Notes: a model not told the origin generated them from the sequence alone. DNA of 42,921 bases from UBA668 sp046086305 (GCA_046086305.1 JBJSXI010000007.1:1-42921); one strand, 5' to 3'. Numbered from the stretch's first letter, positions 8,219 through 16,985 are shown. A program made the numbers and translations.

Positions 8219-8247
8219 CGAATCCGGCGGGCACGCCGCCGAATCCG
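8219..8247. promoter_or_regulatory. candidate operator: CGAATCCG direct repeats 21 bp apart
   Basis: CGAATCCG occurs at 8219-8226 and again at 8240-8247, a 21-bp period. Between the copies lies the inverted repeat GGCGG-gcacg-CCGCC (8226-8240). AraC-family proteins typically contact direct half-sites about two helical turns apart. The position between the AraC-type gene and putA makes this a candidate binding site. Confidence 0.45.
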
Positions 8248-8267
8248 TACAAGACCGGAGGCGGGGA

Positions 8268-11200
8268 GTGGAGTTGCATGGTGACATGCCGTCGGATGCC
8301 GAAGAAGTCGACGCGGCGGTCGACCTCGCCCGCCGGCTCCTTGCCGCCAGCCTTGCAGGGACGACCCGCGCCGAACGACGTCGGCAAGCCCGACTCGGTC
8401 GTCTCCTCGAGGACCCCGCATCACGCGAACTCGTCTTCGCGCTCACCGACATCGTCCTGCGTCTCGACGATCCCCGACTGGCGGCCCGCGGGTTCGCGTC
8501 GATTGTTCGTGCGCACCGGTCGAGGGCACTCGGACCGGTCGACCGCACCCTCCTTCGGGCTGGCGCCGCCGTCGCCCCGATCGTCCCACGTCTCGTCATG
8601 CCGCTCGTGGAGCAACGAATCCGCGCCGAGACACGCGGCATCGTCCTGCCGGCAGAGGATCCAGCCCTCGCCCGGCATATCGCGCACAGGCGGTCCGAGG
8701 GCGTGAGGTTGAACATCAATCCACTGGGTGAGGCCATCCTCTCCGACGCCGAAGCGGCAGCGCGGATGCAGATCGTCGAGGAACGTATTGCGCGACCCGA
8801 CGTCGACTATGTGTCGGTGAAGATCTCCGCACTCGTGGCCAATCTCGACGCGCTTGCGTTCGACCAAAGCCTCGAGCGGGTCTGTGACCGACTTCGTCAC
8901 GTCTACCGATGCGCGCAGGCAGCGGTGCCGAGGGTGTTCGTCAACCTCGACATGGAGGAGTACCGAGACCTCGAGTTGACCCTCCAGGCATTCATGCGAA
9001 TACTCGACGAGACCGAGTTCCACATGCTCGATGCCGGCATTGTGTTGCAGGCCTACCTCCCGGACTCGCACGATGCGCTGGTGCGACTGGGTGAGTGGGC
9101 GGCTCGCCGTCGGGCCGACGACGGCGGCACGATCAAGGTGCGGCTCGTCAAGGGTGCGAACCTTGCGATGGAGAGTGTGGAGGCCGAACTCCACGGCTGG
9201 ACACCGGCGCCGTACTCGTCGAAGGCCGAGGTCGATGCGAGCTACAAGCGCCTCCTCGCCACGGCACTCGAGCCAGCATGGGAGGACGCGGTACGCATCG
9301 GCGTGGCGAGTCACAACCTGTTCGACATCGCGTGGGCGATTGTGGTAGCCGAGCACTGTGGCGCAATGCACCGGATCGAGATCGAGATGCTCGAGGGGAT
9401 GGCGCCGGCGCAGGCGCGCGCGGCGCAGGCTGCGGTGGGCGGGATCCTCATGTATGCACCGGTGGTCGCCGAGGCTGATTTCGACGCCAGCATCGCCTAT
9501 CTGTCCCGTCGACTCGACGAGAACACTCAGCCCGAGAATTTCCTGCGGTCCCTCTTCCACCTGACGCCGAACTCGCCTGCGTTCGCCGCCGAAGAGGCAA
9601 GGTTCCGTGCCGCTGTTGCAGCCCGGGATGATGTGTCTGTCCGACGTCGTCGACGCCCGATCAAGGACTCGGTCGGATTCGCCAACGAACCCGATGGCGA
9701 TCCGACGGATCCCGACTACCGGCGGCGGATCGCCGATGCACTTGCGGCACCCCCAGCGGTCACGATCGTCAGGACGAGCTCGGTCGACGAAGTCGACCGC
9801 GTGGTGGATGTGGCCCGCTGCGCAGTGGGCGATGGGTCGGTCGATTTCGTACGACGGCAGAGCTGGCTCCTGGGTGCGGCGGCACGACTTGCCGAGGGGC
9901 GGGCCGATGCAGTGGCACTGATGGCTCACGAGGTGGGCAAGTCGGTGCGCGAAGGTGACCCAGAGGTCAGCGAAGCCATCGACTTCTGTCGGTACTACGC
10001 CACCGTCGGGTTCGACGATCTCCGTGCCGCAACCGAACGGGGAGTCGACGTGTCGGCTCGGGGTGTGGTCGTCGTGATCGGGCCATGGAACTTTCCCTTG
10101 GCCATCCCGATCAGCGGAATCGCTGCAGCGCTCGCAGCTGGAAACGCCGTGATCCTCAAACCCGCACCTGAGGCAACTCGCATCGGAGCATGGATCGCCG
10201 AGCAGTTCTGGGCGGCCGGGGTCGACCGCGATGTTCTGCAGTTCGTCGTGTGCAACGACGACGAGGTTGGTCAGCGGCTGGTGACCCACGAGGACGTCGA
10301 GACGGTGGTGCTCACCGGTTCATACACGACGGCAGCCATGTTCCTCGAGTGGCGTCCGGAGATGCGCCTGCTCGCCGAGACGAGCGGGAAGAACGCCATC
10401 GTCGTCACCGCCTCGGCCGACCTCGACCTGGCCATCGCTGATCTCGTCCGCTCCGCATTCGGCCATGCCGGCCAGAAATGCTCGGCGGCCAGTCTCGGGA
10501 TCATCGAGGCCTCGGTGTACGACGATCCACACTTCATGTCTCGACTCGCCGCTGCAGTCGAGAGTCTGCGCGTGCGCCACGCAACTGACCTCGCATCCAT
10601 GGTCGGCCCGGTGATCGCTCCTCCGGCCGGTGATCTTCGGCGGGCACTCACCTTGCTCGATCCGGGGGAGCAGTGGCTCGTCGAGCCCCGATGCGTCGAC
10701 CTGGAAGGTCGGCTGTGGTCTCCCGGTGTCCGTCTCGGCGTCAGGGAGGGCTCGTGGTTCCATCTGACTGAGTGTTTCGGTCCGGTGCTCGGCCTGATGC
10801 GCGCCGACGATCTCGATCATGCAATCCGGATCCAGAACGCCACGGACTACGGATTGACCGGGGGAATCCATTCGCTCGACGACGTCGAGATCGATCGATG
10901 GCTGGCCGCGGTCGAGGTCGGCAACGCCTACGTCAATCGCCAGATCACTGGTGCCGTCGTGCGGCGCCAACCGTTCGGGGGGTGGAAGCGGTCGAGCGTC
11001 GGCGGCGGGGCCAAGGCTGGGGGACCTGCATATGTGCGCCAGTTCGCACGCCTGCAGGGCGGAGTACCGGAGGATTCGCTGCATGGCGACTTCGTCCGCG
11101 CCTGGGAGATGCACTACGCGCACCCCCGTGACGCAAGCGGGCTGAGGGCCGAGTTGAACGACCTGCGGTACAGACCGCTCGGGCGGGTCGTGGTGCGTCA

Positions 11201-11519
11201 CGACGGGAGCAGGACGGGTGAGCTCGATACGGCGCGCCTCGCAGCGCGGATCGCCGGCGTGGCGCTCGACGAGTCCGACACCCGCAGTGAGCCCGAGTCG
11301 GTGTTCATCGACCGAGCCCAGGGCGCGGACCGCGTCCGCCTACTCGCCGAGGTGAGCCGATCCACTCGAGGCGACCTGCATCGCCTCGGTCTCGTGGTCG
11401 ACGAGGAGCCTGCGGTGGCCGACGGAGTGGTCGAACTGCACCACTGGGTGCGCGAACAGGCCGTGAGTCGCTGCCTGCACCGGCACGGCCGGCTCAGTGG
11501 CCGCCCGCCAGCCGTGTGA
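8268..11519 (+). CDS. putA: bifunctional proline dehydrogenase / L-glutamate gamma-semialdehyde dehydrogenase
   Basis: The 1083-residue fusion oxidises proline to glutamate. The proline dehydrogenase barrel spans about residues 40-460, with LNINPLGEAIL, DYVSVKISALV, IKVRLVKGANL and a final ENFLRSLFHLTP. The P5C dehydrogenase domain spans about 500-940, with GPWNFPLAI, the glutamate motif ETSGKNA and catalytic Cys738 in GHAGQKCSA. A C-terminal extension of about 130 residues ends in LHHWVREQAVSRCLHRHG, as in other actinobacterial PutA proteins. GTG 8268 is preceded by GGAGG (8257-8261). ATG 8286 is an alternative. No N-terminal DNA-binding domain is present, so regulation would need a separate protein such as the divergent one. 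Confidence 0.95.
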   Translation: MELHGDMPSDAEEVDAAVDLARRLLAASLAGTTRAERRRQARLGRLLEDPASRELVFALTDIVLRLDDPRLAARGFASIVRAHRSRALGPVDRTLLRAGAAVAPIVPRLVMPLVEQRIRAETRGIVLPAEDPALARHIAHRRSEGVRLNINPLGEAILSDAEAAARMQIVEERIARPDVDYVSVKISALVANLDALAFDQSLERVCDRLRHVYRCAQAAVPRVFVNLDMEEYRDLELTLQAFMRILDETEFHMLDAGIVLQAYLPDSHDALVRLGEWAARRRADDGGTIKVRLVKGANLAMESVEAELHGWTPAPYSSKAEVDASYKRLLATALEPAWEDAVRIGVASHNLFDIAWAIVVAEHCGAMHRIEIEMLEGMAPAQARAAQAAVGGILMYAPVVAEADFDASIAYLSRRLDENTQPENFLRSLFHLTPNSPAFAAEEARFRAAVAARDDVSVRRRRRPIKDSVGFANEPDGDPTDPDYRRRIADALAAPPAVTIVRTSSVDEVDRVVDVARCAVGDGSVDFVRRQSWLLGAAARLAEGRADAVALMAHEVGKSVREGDPEVSEAIDFCRYYATVGFDDLRAATERGVDVSARGVVVVIGPWNFPLAIPISGIAAALAAGNAVILKPAPEATRIGAWIAEQFWAAGVDRDVLQFVVCNDDEVGQRLVTHEDVETVVLTGSYTTAAMFLEWRPEMRLLAETSGKNAIVVTASADLDLAIADLVRSAFGHAGQKCSAASLGIIEASVYDDPHFMSRLAAAVESLRVRHATDLASMVGPVIAPPAGDLRRALTLLDPGEQWLVEPRCVDLEGRLWSPGVRLGVREGSWFHLTECFGPVLGLMRADDLDHAIRIQNATDYGLTGGIHSLDDVEIDRWLAAVEVGNAYVNRQITGAVVRRQPFGGWKRSSVGGGAKAGGPAYVRQFARLQGGVPEDSLHGDFVRAWEMHYAHPRDASGLRAELNDLRYRPLGRVVVRHDGSRTGELDTARLAARIAGVALDESDTRSEPESVFIDRAQGADRVRLLAEVSRSTRGDLHRLGLVVDEEPAVADGVVELHHWVREQAVSRCLHRHGRLSGRPPAV

Positions 11520-11580
11520 CATGGCGAAATCGCGATCAAGGTGGAGAATGGCGTGCCGATGAATCATCGTGATCTCCGTC

Positions 11581-13713
11581 ATGTCCCGTAGCCGGCGCGC
11601 CGTCGTACTCGCCTCGTTCTCTCTCGTCGCCAGTGGCCTGGTCGCCGTTGCGCCTGTGCGAGCAGCCGATGTCCAGCTGGTCGTCAACCCGTCGGTCGAG
11701 ACGGTCAGTGCGAAGAGCACGGCGCTCCCGGCATCGTGGACCCAGGTGCGCCTCGGCAAGCAGCGGGCCACATTCGGCTACCCGACGTCGGGCGGTGCCA
11801 CGGGTGCCCGGCACGTCACCGTGTCGGTGTCGTCATGGACCAGCGGGAGCGTGTTCTGGCGGTTCGCGCCGGTTGCCGTGCGGGAGGGGCAGACCTACAC
11901 GTGGGCCGATCAGTACCGCTCGACAGTCACCTCGACGGTCGTGGCCGAACTGCGCACGGCGGGCGGAACGGTCACCTATCAGACCCTCGGTACAGTCCCG
12001 GCGGCGGCGTCGTGGGCGACGGCGACCTTTGCGCTGACCATCCCGACCGGCGTCACCTCGATCAGCGTCGGACATCGACTCGATCGAGTGGGCCGCCTCG
12101 ATGTCGACGACAGCACCGTGGTGGGGCCCGGGACCGCGGTGCCACCGGCGACACCGGCAGCGCCCATGGTGTGCGCGACGGCGACAGGTCAGTTGTCGGT
12201 CTCGTGGTCGGCGGTCACCGGCGCGACCGGTTACGACGTGTCGGTCACCCCGGTCGGTGGTGTTACGTCGGTGCTGAGTGCTGGCGGTGCGACGTCGCGT
12301 CTCCTGACAGGCCTCGCGGCGGGTGATCACGACATCCGCGTGAGGGCGATCGGATCAGGTGGGGTGTCGACGTGGTCGGATCCTGTTCGCTCGACGGTGG
12401 TTCCCACACTCTCGACATCCCTGGTCGTCAATGGTTCACTCGAGATCGCGTCGTCCGACTGTGCAGCCCCTGTGTCGTGGATCAAGGGTCGATGGGGGAC
12501 CAACACCGCATCGTTCACCTATCCATCGACGGGCGCTCGGTCGGGCAGTCGTTTCGTTCGCGTCGAGATGACCACGCGCACCGACGGTGATGCCAAGTGG
12601 GCATTCGACCATGCGGTCGTCTCATCCGACATCGCCTACGAGTACAGCGACTGGTACCGATCGAACACGTCGAGTGATCTCGTTGCCGAGTTCCGGTCCT
12701 CCTCCGGCGCGATGTCGTATCGCTGGCTGCGAACCTTGCCGGCAGCGTCCACGTGGACGAATGTGAGCGTCACGCTCGCCCCTCCTGCGGGCACCGTGTC
12801 GATGACCGTCTTCCACCTGCTTGCATCGGTGGGTCGGCTCGATCTCGACGATGTGTCGCTCGTGGCGACCACCCCGCCACCGCCGCCCCCACCGATCCCC
12901 GGCCTTCCCGATCGGTTCGTGGCCGGATATCTGGAGGGCTGGAACCTCGCCCTGCCCTCGACGCTGCCGGTGCAGTACGAGATCCTCTATCACGCCTTTG
13001 CCACCATCGGCAGTGACGGGACGGCGGCGATGTACCTGAACGGGGTGTCGCGTTCGCAGCTGGCGGGCGAGTACAAGTCGCGCCGCGCGGCGGGCCTTCC
13101 CACCCTGCTGTCGATCGGTGGGGCGGGTGGTGCGATGTCGGGCCTCGGCACGGCCGCCCATCAGGAGCGGTTCATCGCCACATTGAGGCCACTGCTCGAC
13201 GAGTTCGGGTTCTCCGGCATCGATTGGGATCTCGAGCAGGGCGTGCCCGGTGGCATCTCGCCGAGTGGCCTCGCCTCGGTCTCACGAGCGCTGCGCGCCA
13301 CCTACGGACCGCAGTTCCTCGTCACCATGGCGCCCTATGGCGCAGCAGAGGTGGAGGGGCCGATGAAGATCGTCGCTCGCGACCTCCAGTCGACCGGGGA
13401 TCTCGCGTACGTGGGCTTCCAGTTCTACAACGACAATGCACCGACGTCTTCGAGCGTGCTCGCCGAGATGCGCAGCTGGCTCGTCGAGTGCGGCCTTCGA
13501 CCCGATCAGTTCGTCCTCGGCTTCTGGGCCGGTCCGTGGGACTGGCCGGCCGGCTACGTGATGCAGGAGTCGACGATGGCGTCGATCTATCGCGACGTCC
13601 GTGCGGCCTACCCGACGCTGCGGGGCACCTACACGTGGGGGATCCAAGGCACCGACCGTGTGCGCAACTGGGCGTACGCAACGACGATGGGCCCGGTCGT
13701 TCACCAGGTGTGA
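11581..13713 (+). CDS. secreted GH18-like glycoside hydrolase with two CBM-like modules and FN3
   Basis: This exported protein has about 710 residues. A signal peptide (SRSRRAVVLASFSLVASGLV, then AVAPVRAAD) is followed by module A (about 32-185), an FN3-like domain (about 190-275), module B (about 280-425), a proline linker (TPPPPPPPIPG) and a C-terminal GH18-like barrel. Modules A and B resemble each other (LVVNPSVE / LVVNGSLE at the start, GRLDVDD / GRLDLDD at the end), so one arose by duplication. The barrel has LLSIGGAGG and FSGIDWDLE, with presumed acid Glu552, but the first Asp of the usual DxxDxDxE is Ser545. Start is ATG 11581 or GTG 11569; neither has a clear ribosome site. Substrate is unknown; chitin-like polymers or peptidoglycan are possible. 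Confidence 0.82.
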   Translation: MSRSRRAVVLASFSLVASGLVAVAPVRAADVQLVVNPSVETVSAKSTALPASWTQVRLGKQRATFGYPTSGGATGARHVTVSVSSWTSGSVFWRFAPVAVREGQTYTWADQYRSTVTSTVVAELRTAGGTVTYQTLGTVPAAASWATATFALTIPTGVTSISVGHRLDRVGRLDVDDSTVVGPGTAVPPATPAAPMVCATATGQLSVSWSAVTGATGYDVSVTPVGGVTSVLSAGGATSRLLTGLAAGDHDIRVRAIGSGGVSTWSDPVRSTVVPTLSTSLVVNGSLEIASSDCAAPVSWIKGRWGTNTASFTYPSTGARSGSRFVRVEMTTRTDGDAKWAFDHAVVSSDIAYEYSDWYRSNTSSDLVAEFRSSSGAMSYRWLRTLPAASTWTNVSVTLAPPAGTVSMTVFHLLASVGRLDLDDVSLVATTPPPPPPPIPGLPDRFVAGYLEGWNLALPSTLPVQYEILYHAFATIGSDGTAAMYLNGVSRSQLAGEYKSRRAAGLPTLLSIGGAGGAMSGLGTAAHQERFIATLRPLLDEFGFSGIDWDLEQGVPGGISPSGLASVSRALRATYGPQFLVTMAPYGAAEVEGPMKIVARDLQSTGDLAYVGFQFYNDNAPTSSSVLAEMRSWLVECGLRPDQFVLGFWAGPWDWPAGYVMQESTMASIYRDVRAAYPTLRGTYTWGIQGTDRVRNWAYATTMGPVVHQV

Positions 13714-13723
13714 CCAACGTCGC

Positions 13724-13743
13724 ATATATTTATTACTAAATAA
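13724..13743 (+). promoter_or_regulatory. AT-rich block, probable promoter of the fasciclin gene
   Basis: The 20 bases ATATATTTATTACTAAATAA contain one cytosine and no guanine in an otherwise GC-rich region. TATATT (13725-13730) and TACTAA (13734-13739) are possible -10 elements. The fasciclin start lies about 80 nt downstream behind AAGGAG (13810-13815). The block also follows the GH18 stop and could help end that transcript. Confidence 0.4.
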
Positions 13744-13822
13744 CCGATCCGCCCGGCGGCGGTCTCCGAAGATTGAGCGACGCACCACGTGAACGTGCGC
13801 CAAGACTCAAGGAGATCCCCCA

Positions 13823-14371
13823 ATGAAGCATCGTTCCCTGATCGCAGTCCTCGCTGCGGCCTCGACCCTCCTCGTCGCCTGTGGCGACGATGGTGACACC
13901 AGCAGCGACACCACCGCTGCCCCCACGTCGGCTCCCGCCGAGGCGGGCGACATCGTCGACGTTGCGAGCAGCACCGCCGACTTCTCGACGCTCGTCGCCG
14001 CCGTGTCGGCAGCCGGTCTGGTCGAGACCCTGAAGGGTGAAGGACCGTTCACCGTCTTCGCCCCGACCGATGCGGCATTCGCCGCACTTCCCGCCGGACT
14101 TCTCGACAAGTTGCTCCTCCCGGAGAACGTTGACGTGCTGACCCAGATCCTCAGCTACCACGTCGTGGCCGGTGCGGTCATGGCGGCCGACGTCACCGCC
14201 GGTGACGTTGCCAGCGTCGAGGGTTCGCCGATCACGATCACCGTCGACGGTGGCGTCAAGCTCAACGGCACGGCCAACGTGGTGTCGACCGACGTCATGG
14301 CGTCGAACGGCGTCATCCACGTGATCGACGCAGTGATCCTCCCGCCCGGACTCGACATCTCGAGTCTCTGA
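13823..14371 (+). CDS. fasciclin-domain (FAS1) surface lipoprotein
   Basis: This 182-residue protein starts at ATG after a good AAGGAG. The signal peptide ends in a lipobox LLVAC with Cys near residue 16, followed by a Thr/Ser/Asp linker. One FAS1 domain fills residues about 45-182, with FSTLVAAVSAAGLVETL, GPFTVFAPTDAAFAAL, LSYHVVAGAV and VIHVIDAVILPP. It resembles the mycobacterial MPT70/MPT83 and MBP-type single-FAS1 proteins. It should sit on the outer face of the membrane and act in adhesion or matrix contact. A strong terminator follows, so it is probably transcribed alone. Confidence 0.93.
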   Translation: MKHRSLIAVLAAASTLLVACGDDGDTSSDTTAAPTSAPAEAGDIVDVASSTADFSTLVAAVSAAGLVETLKGEGPFTVFAPTDAAFAALPAGLLDKLLLPENVDVLTQILSYHVVAGAVMAADVTAGDVASVEGSPITITVDGGVKLNGTANVVSTDVMASNGVIHVIDAVILPPGLDISSL

Positions 14372-14409
14372 GCAGATCGCCGGCGCCCTGCGGCGTCGGT
14401 CCTCCCGGG

Positions 14410-14434
14410 GAGAGGGGCCCATCGGGCCCCTCTC
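14410..14434 (+). terminator. intrinsic-type terminator after fasciclin gene
   Basis: A perfect 11-bp stem GAGAGGGGCCC / GGGCCCCTCTC with loop ATC starts about 40 nt after the stop codon. A short TTCGCGTCTT follows. Confidence 0.75.
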
Positions 14435-14465
14435 TTCGCGTCTTGACCCTGGTGGACGCAGCGTC

Positions 14466-14471
14466 GATACT
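14466..14471 (+). promoter_or_regulatory. -10 element GATACT, probable leaderless start
   Basis: GATACT ends 6 nt before the ATG at 14478. No Shine-Dalgarno is present, and a terminator lies just upstream. Confidence 0.45.
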
Positions 14472-14477
14472 CGGTCG

Positions 14478-15218
14478 ATGTCCACCGCCGGCGAACGCCC
14501 TCGCTCGTCGCGTCTGCCGATCGTCGCGGCATGCTCGGCGGTCGTCGCAGGGGTGCTCGGTCTCGTGGTCGTCGAGCGCGCCGTGGACACCTACCGGACG
14601 GCACTCGACACCTCGTTGCGAGCGTCGGAGAGCACGGCTGCAGTCGCCGAAGCAGCATCTGCGCTCGCCACCGACGTCTCGGTCCTCGCGGTGCGCACGG
14701 CGGACCTCCTCGGGCAGTCGGCGGATCTCGTCGAGATCGCCGCACAGGCGTCGTCCGATGTCGGCGAGGCCCTCGGGACGAATCTCGTGGCTGTCGTCGA
14801 TGGCACGAGCTCGACGGCCGATGGTGTTGCCGGCGTCGTCGAGGCGATCGAGCGGCTCATCCCGGGCGACACCCGCTCGCTCGCCGAGGACCTGAGGGAG
14901 ATCGCCGACGGGCTCGAACCCCTCCCGGCTCAACTCCGCGAACTCGGGAGCGACCTCGATGAGGTGTCGTCGACCCTCGAGGCGGCCGAGCCAGCGCTGC
15001 GCAGTGCGGCCGAGCGCCTCGCTGCACTGACGGCGAGTATCGCAGCGGCACGGACGTCGCTCGATGAGGTGGCCGACGCGGCGCAGGGCGCAGCGAACGA
15101 TGCGGCAGCGGCCTTGAGTCGATCGGGGACCGACCTGTGGCTCCTGCGTCTCCTCGTCGTGGCTCTCACCGTGTGCGCGGTGCTGGTGGCCGCCTCGGTC
15201 GCCCGTCTCAGCCGGTGA
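14478..15218 (+). CDS. two-TM protein with alanine-rich coiled-coil middle, unknown
   Basis: I do not recognise a family for this 246-residue protein. A hydrophobic segment near residues 14-33 (IVAACSAVVAGVLGLVVV) and another near 222-243 (LWLLRLLVVALTVCAVLVAA) flank about 185 residues of Ala/Leu/Asp/Glu-rich sequence. The heptad-like patterns include LAEDLREIADGLEPLPAQLR and LAALTASIAAARTSLDEVAD. The middle part resembles the long helical region of methyl-accepting-type or structural proteins only in composition. It probably projects a helical hairpin outside the membrane. It overlaps the end of the SGNH gene on the other strand by 11 bp. Confidence 0.75.
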   Translation: MSTAGERPRSSRLPIVAACSAVVAGVLGLVVVERAVDTYRTALDTSLRASESTAAVAEAASALATDVSVLAVRTADLLGQSADLVEIAAQASSDVGEALGTNLVAVVDGTSSTADGVAGVVEAIERLIPGDTRSLAEDLREIADGLEPLPAQLRELGSDLDEVSSTLEAAEPALRSAAERLAALTASIAAARTSLDEVADAAQGAANDAAAALSRSGTDLWLLRLLVVALTVCAVLVAASVARLSR

Positions 15219-15945
15219 GCCGGCAGGTGAGCGAGTCGAGTTGCTCGCGGGAGAAGGTGGCGCGATTTCGGTAACCCGTCGAGCTGTAGTGGATGCCATC
15301 GCTCGACAGGTAGATCCGATTCGGCGTCGCTGACCAGTCAGCGATTCGCAGATTCGGGTACTGCGAGGACTTCGTGGTCAGGACGGCATTGAAGTTCACT
15401 GTCGCAGCATCGAGATAGGGGCGGGTGGTCGTCGACTTCATCTGCAGGTTCACCCACAGCACGATCCGGCTGGCGCCCACAGCGGTCATGACCTTGTCGA
15501 CATTGCCGGCGAACGATGTCGTGCTGTAGCCGGCGGCGGCGTCGTTGGTGCCGAGCGCCACCATCACGACCCGCTCGAGTCGTCCGGCCAAGGCCTCGTC
15601 ACGCAGGATCGTTGCGCCAGCGCTGGTGAATCGGCCCTCGATCGCGTTGATCCTGGGTAGGTAGCCAGCACCGGTGAGCAGCGATCCGAGTTTGCCGAAG
15701 TAGTCGGCCCCGACGGTCAGCGAGTCACCCACGATGAACACCCGCTGCTCCCCACACGGGAACGGCGGGCGGATCCGTACCGCTGCCTGAGTGGCATCCG
15801 CACCAACTCCTGGTCCGAGGATGTCGACTGCTGCGGCGACAACGCCGCCGGTAGCGCTCTCAGCACTGGTGATCGGCACCGAGCCGACGACTGTGGCTAC
15901 GAGGGCCACCACGCCGAGCGAGCGGAGCATCGCGCGCAGCTGCAT
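15208..15945 (-). CDS. exported SGNH/GDSL hydrolase
   Basis: This 245-residue protein has a signal peptide (LRSLGVVALVATVVGSVPIT then SAESA). The SGNH motifs are FIVGDSLTVGADYFGK with the nucleophile Ser, VMVALGTNDAA with the block III Asn, and SSDGIHYSSTGY with the Asp-x-x-His pair. Family members remove acyl groups from carbohydrates or lipids; the substrate here is unknown. Start ATG 15945 was preferred over the upstream frame to 16104, because that frame runs through the divergent gene and a -10 TAGGAT lies 7 nt before 15945. Confidence 0.88.
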   Translation of the reverse strand: MQLRAMLRSLGVVALVATVVGSVPITSAESATGGVVAAAVDILGPGVGADATQAAVRIRPPFPCGEQRVFIVGDSLTVGADYFGKLGSLLTGAGYLPRINAIEGRFTSAGATILRDEALAGRLERVVMVALGTNDAAAGYSTTSFAGNVDKVMTAVGASRIVLWVNLQMKSTTTRPYLDAATVNFNAVLTTKSSQYPNLRIADWSATPNRIYLSSDGIHYSSTGYRNRATFSREQLDSLTCRLTG

Positions 15946-15952
15946 GGCTCGA

Positions 15953-15958
15953 ATCCTA
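15953..15958 (-). promoter_or_regulatory. -10 element TAGGAT of the SGNH gene
   Basis: On the minus strand TAGGAT ends 7 nt before ATG 15945, consistent with leaderless transcription. Confidence 0.5.
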
Positions 15959-16006
15959 CGCGTCCACGCCCGGTGGAAGCGTTCGGGCAGAGCGGTGGGC
16001 TCCTCG

Positions 16007-16012
16007 TAGACT
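16007..16012 (+). promoter_or_regulatory. -10 element TAGACT of the LLM oxidoreductase gene
   Basis: TAGACT ends 6 nt before GTG 16019. No ribosome binding site is visible. Confidence 0.5.
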
Positions 16013-16018
16013 CCGTCC

Positions 16019-16930
16019 GTGTCGCTGCGCTGTGCAATCGGTGTCCAGCTCCCCGAGGTCGAGCGTCGTGTCCCATGGTCAGAGTTGATCGCGATGGCTC
16101 GCACAGCCGAGGCCGTCGGGTTCGATCATCTGTGGCTCGGCGACCACCTCCTCTACGACCTTCCCGACGGTTCGTCGAGAGGCCCGTGGGAGGTGTGGAC
16201 GTCGCTCGGTGCGCTCGCTGCAGCAACCGACCGGATCCTGCTCGGTCCTCTCGTCGCCTCGCTCGGATTCCACGATCCGGCGATGCTCGCGAAGATGGCG
16301 GCGACGGTCGACGCCATCTCCGGTGGACGTCTCGTGTTCGGGATGGGTGCAGGGTGGAACGAGCGCGAGTACCGGGCCTACGGCCTTCCCTTCGGTCGGC
16401 GTGTCGACCGCTTCGAGGAGGCGTTCGGTCTGGTTCGCCGGCTCCTCGCCGGAGAGACCGTCGACCATGTCGGCGACTTCTACCGTCTCGAACGGTGTGT
16501 GATCGACCCGCCACCGACCCGGCCCGGTGGCCCGTTGCTGATGGTCGGCTCGATCGGCCCGCGCATGCTCGGCATCACCCTGCCCCACGTGCAGATGTGG
16601 AATGTCTGGTACAGCCAGTACGGCAACACCCCCGCAGGGCTCCGCGAGGTCGTCGGTCGAGTCACCGAGCGGTGTGTCGATCTCGGCGTGGACCCAGCGA
16701 CCGTGGAGGGGAGCGCTGCCGTCTACGTCCAGACGCCGCGTGGTGAGGGCCGGACGATGGGGGACGAGGCGATGGGGGCACCACCGGTGCGTGGTGACGC
16801 GGCGGAGATCGCCGGTCGGCTCGCGGAATTCGCGGCGTCAGGGGTCGCGCACCTCCAACTCGTCGTCGACCCGATCGACCTGGCGAGCATCGAGTGGCTC
16901 GCCGATGTGCTGTCCCGCCTCCGGCGCTGA
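16019..16930 (+). CDS. LLM-class flavin/F420-dependent oxidoreductase
   Basis: The 303-residue protein is a luciferase-like monooxygenase barrel, cytoplasmic. Visible family features are TAEAVGFDHLWLGDHLLYD near residues 28-46, ILLGPLVASLGFHDPAMLAK, a GRLVFGMGAGWNEREYRAYG segment that is the usual cofactor/phosphate region, and FEEAFGLVRRLL. Many actinobacterial members use F420 rather than FMN, but the sequence alone does not decide. The substrate is unknown. It lies 68 bp upstream of the racemase-type gene, which has its own -10, so joint function is only a possibility. Confidence 0.9.
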   Translation: MSLRCAIGVQLPEVERRVPWSELIAMARTAEAVGFDHLWLGDHLLYDLPDGSSRGPWEVWTSLGALAAATDRILLGPLVASLGFHDPAMLAKMAATVDAISGGRLVFGMGAGWNEREYRAYGLPFGRRVDRFEEAFGLVRRLLAGETVDHVGDFYRLERCVIDPPPTRPGGPLLMVGSIGPRMLGITLPHVQMWNVWYSQYGNTPAGLREVVGRVTERCVDLGVDPATVEGSAAVYVQTPRGEGRTMGDEAMGAPPVRGDAAEIAGRLAEFAASGVAHLQLVVDPIDLASIEWLADVLSRLRR

Positions 16931-16985
16931 CTGCGTGCACAACCCTCGGTCACGCCACCCGGCAGCGAGCACGCGGGGCGGCTGG

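Noticed and set aside
8421..10289. 622-residue minus-strand frame inside putA
   Set aside because: It lies opposite a clear two-domain enzyme and has no recognisable motif or ribosome site.
11548..11562. Four-codon ATG frame before the GH18 gene as a leader peptide
   Set aside because: Too short, with no promoter placement that supports it.
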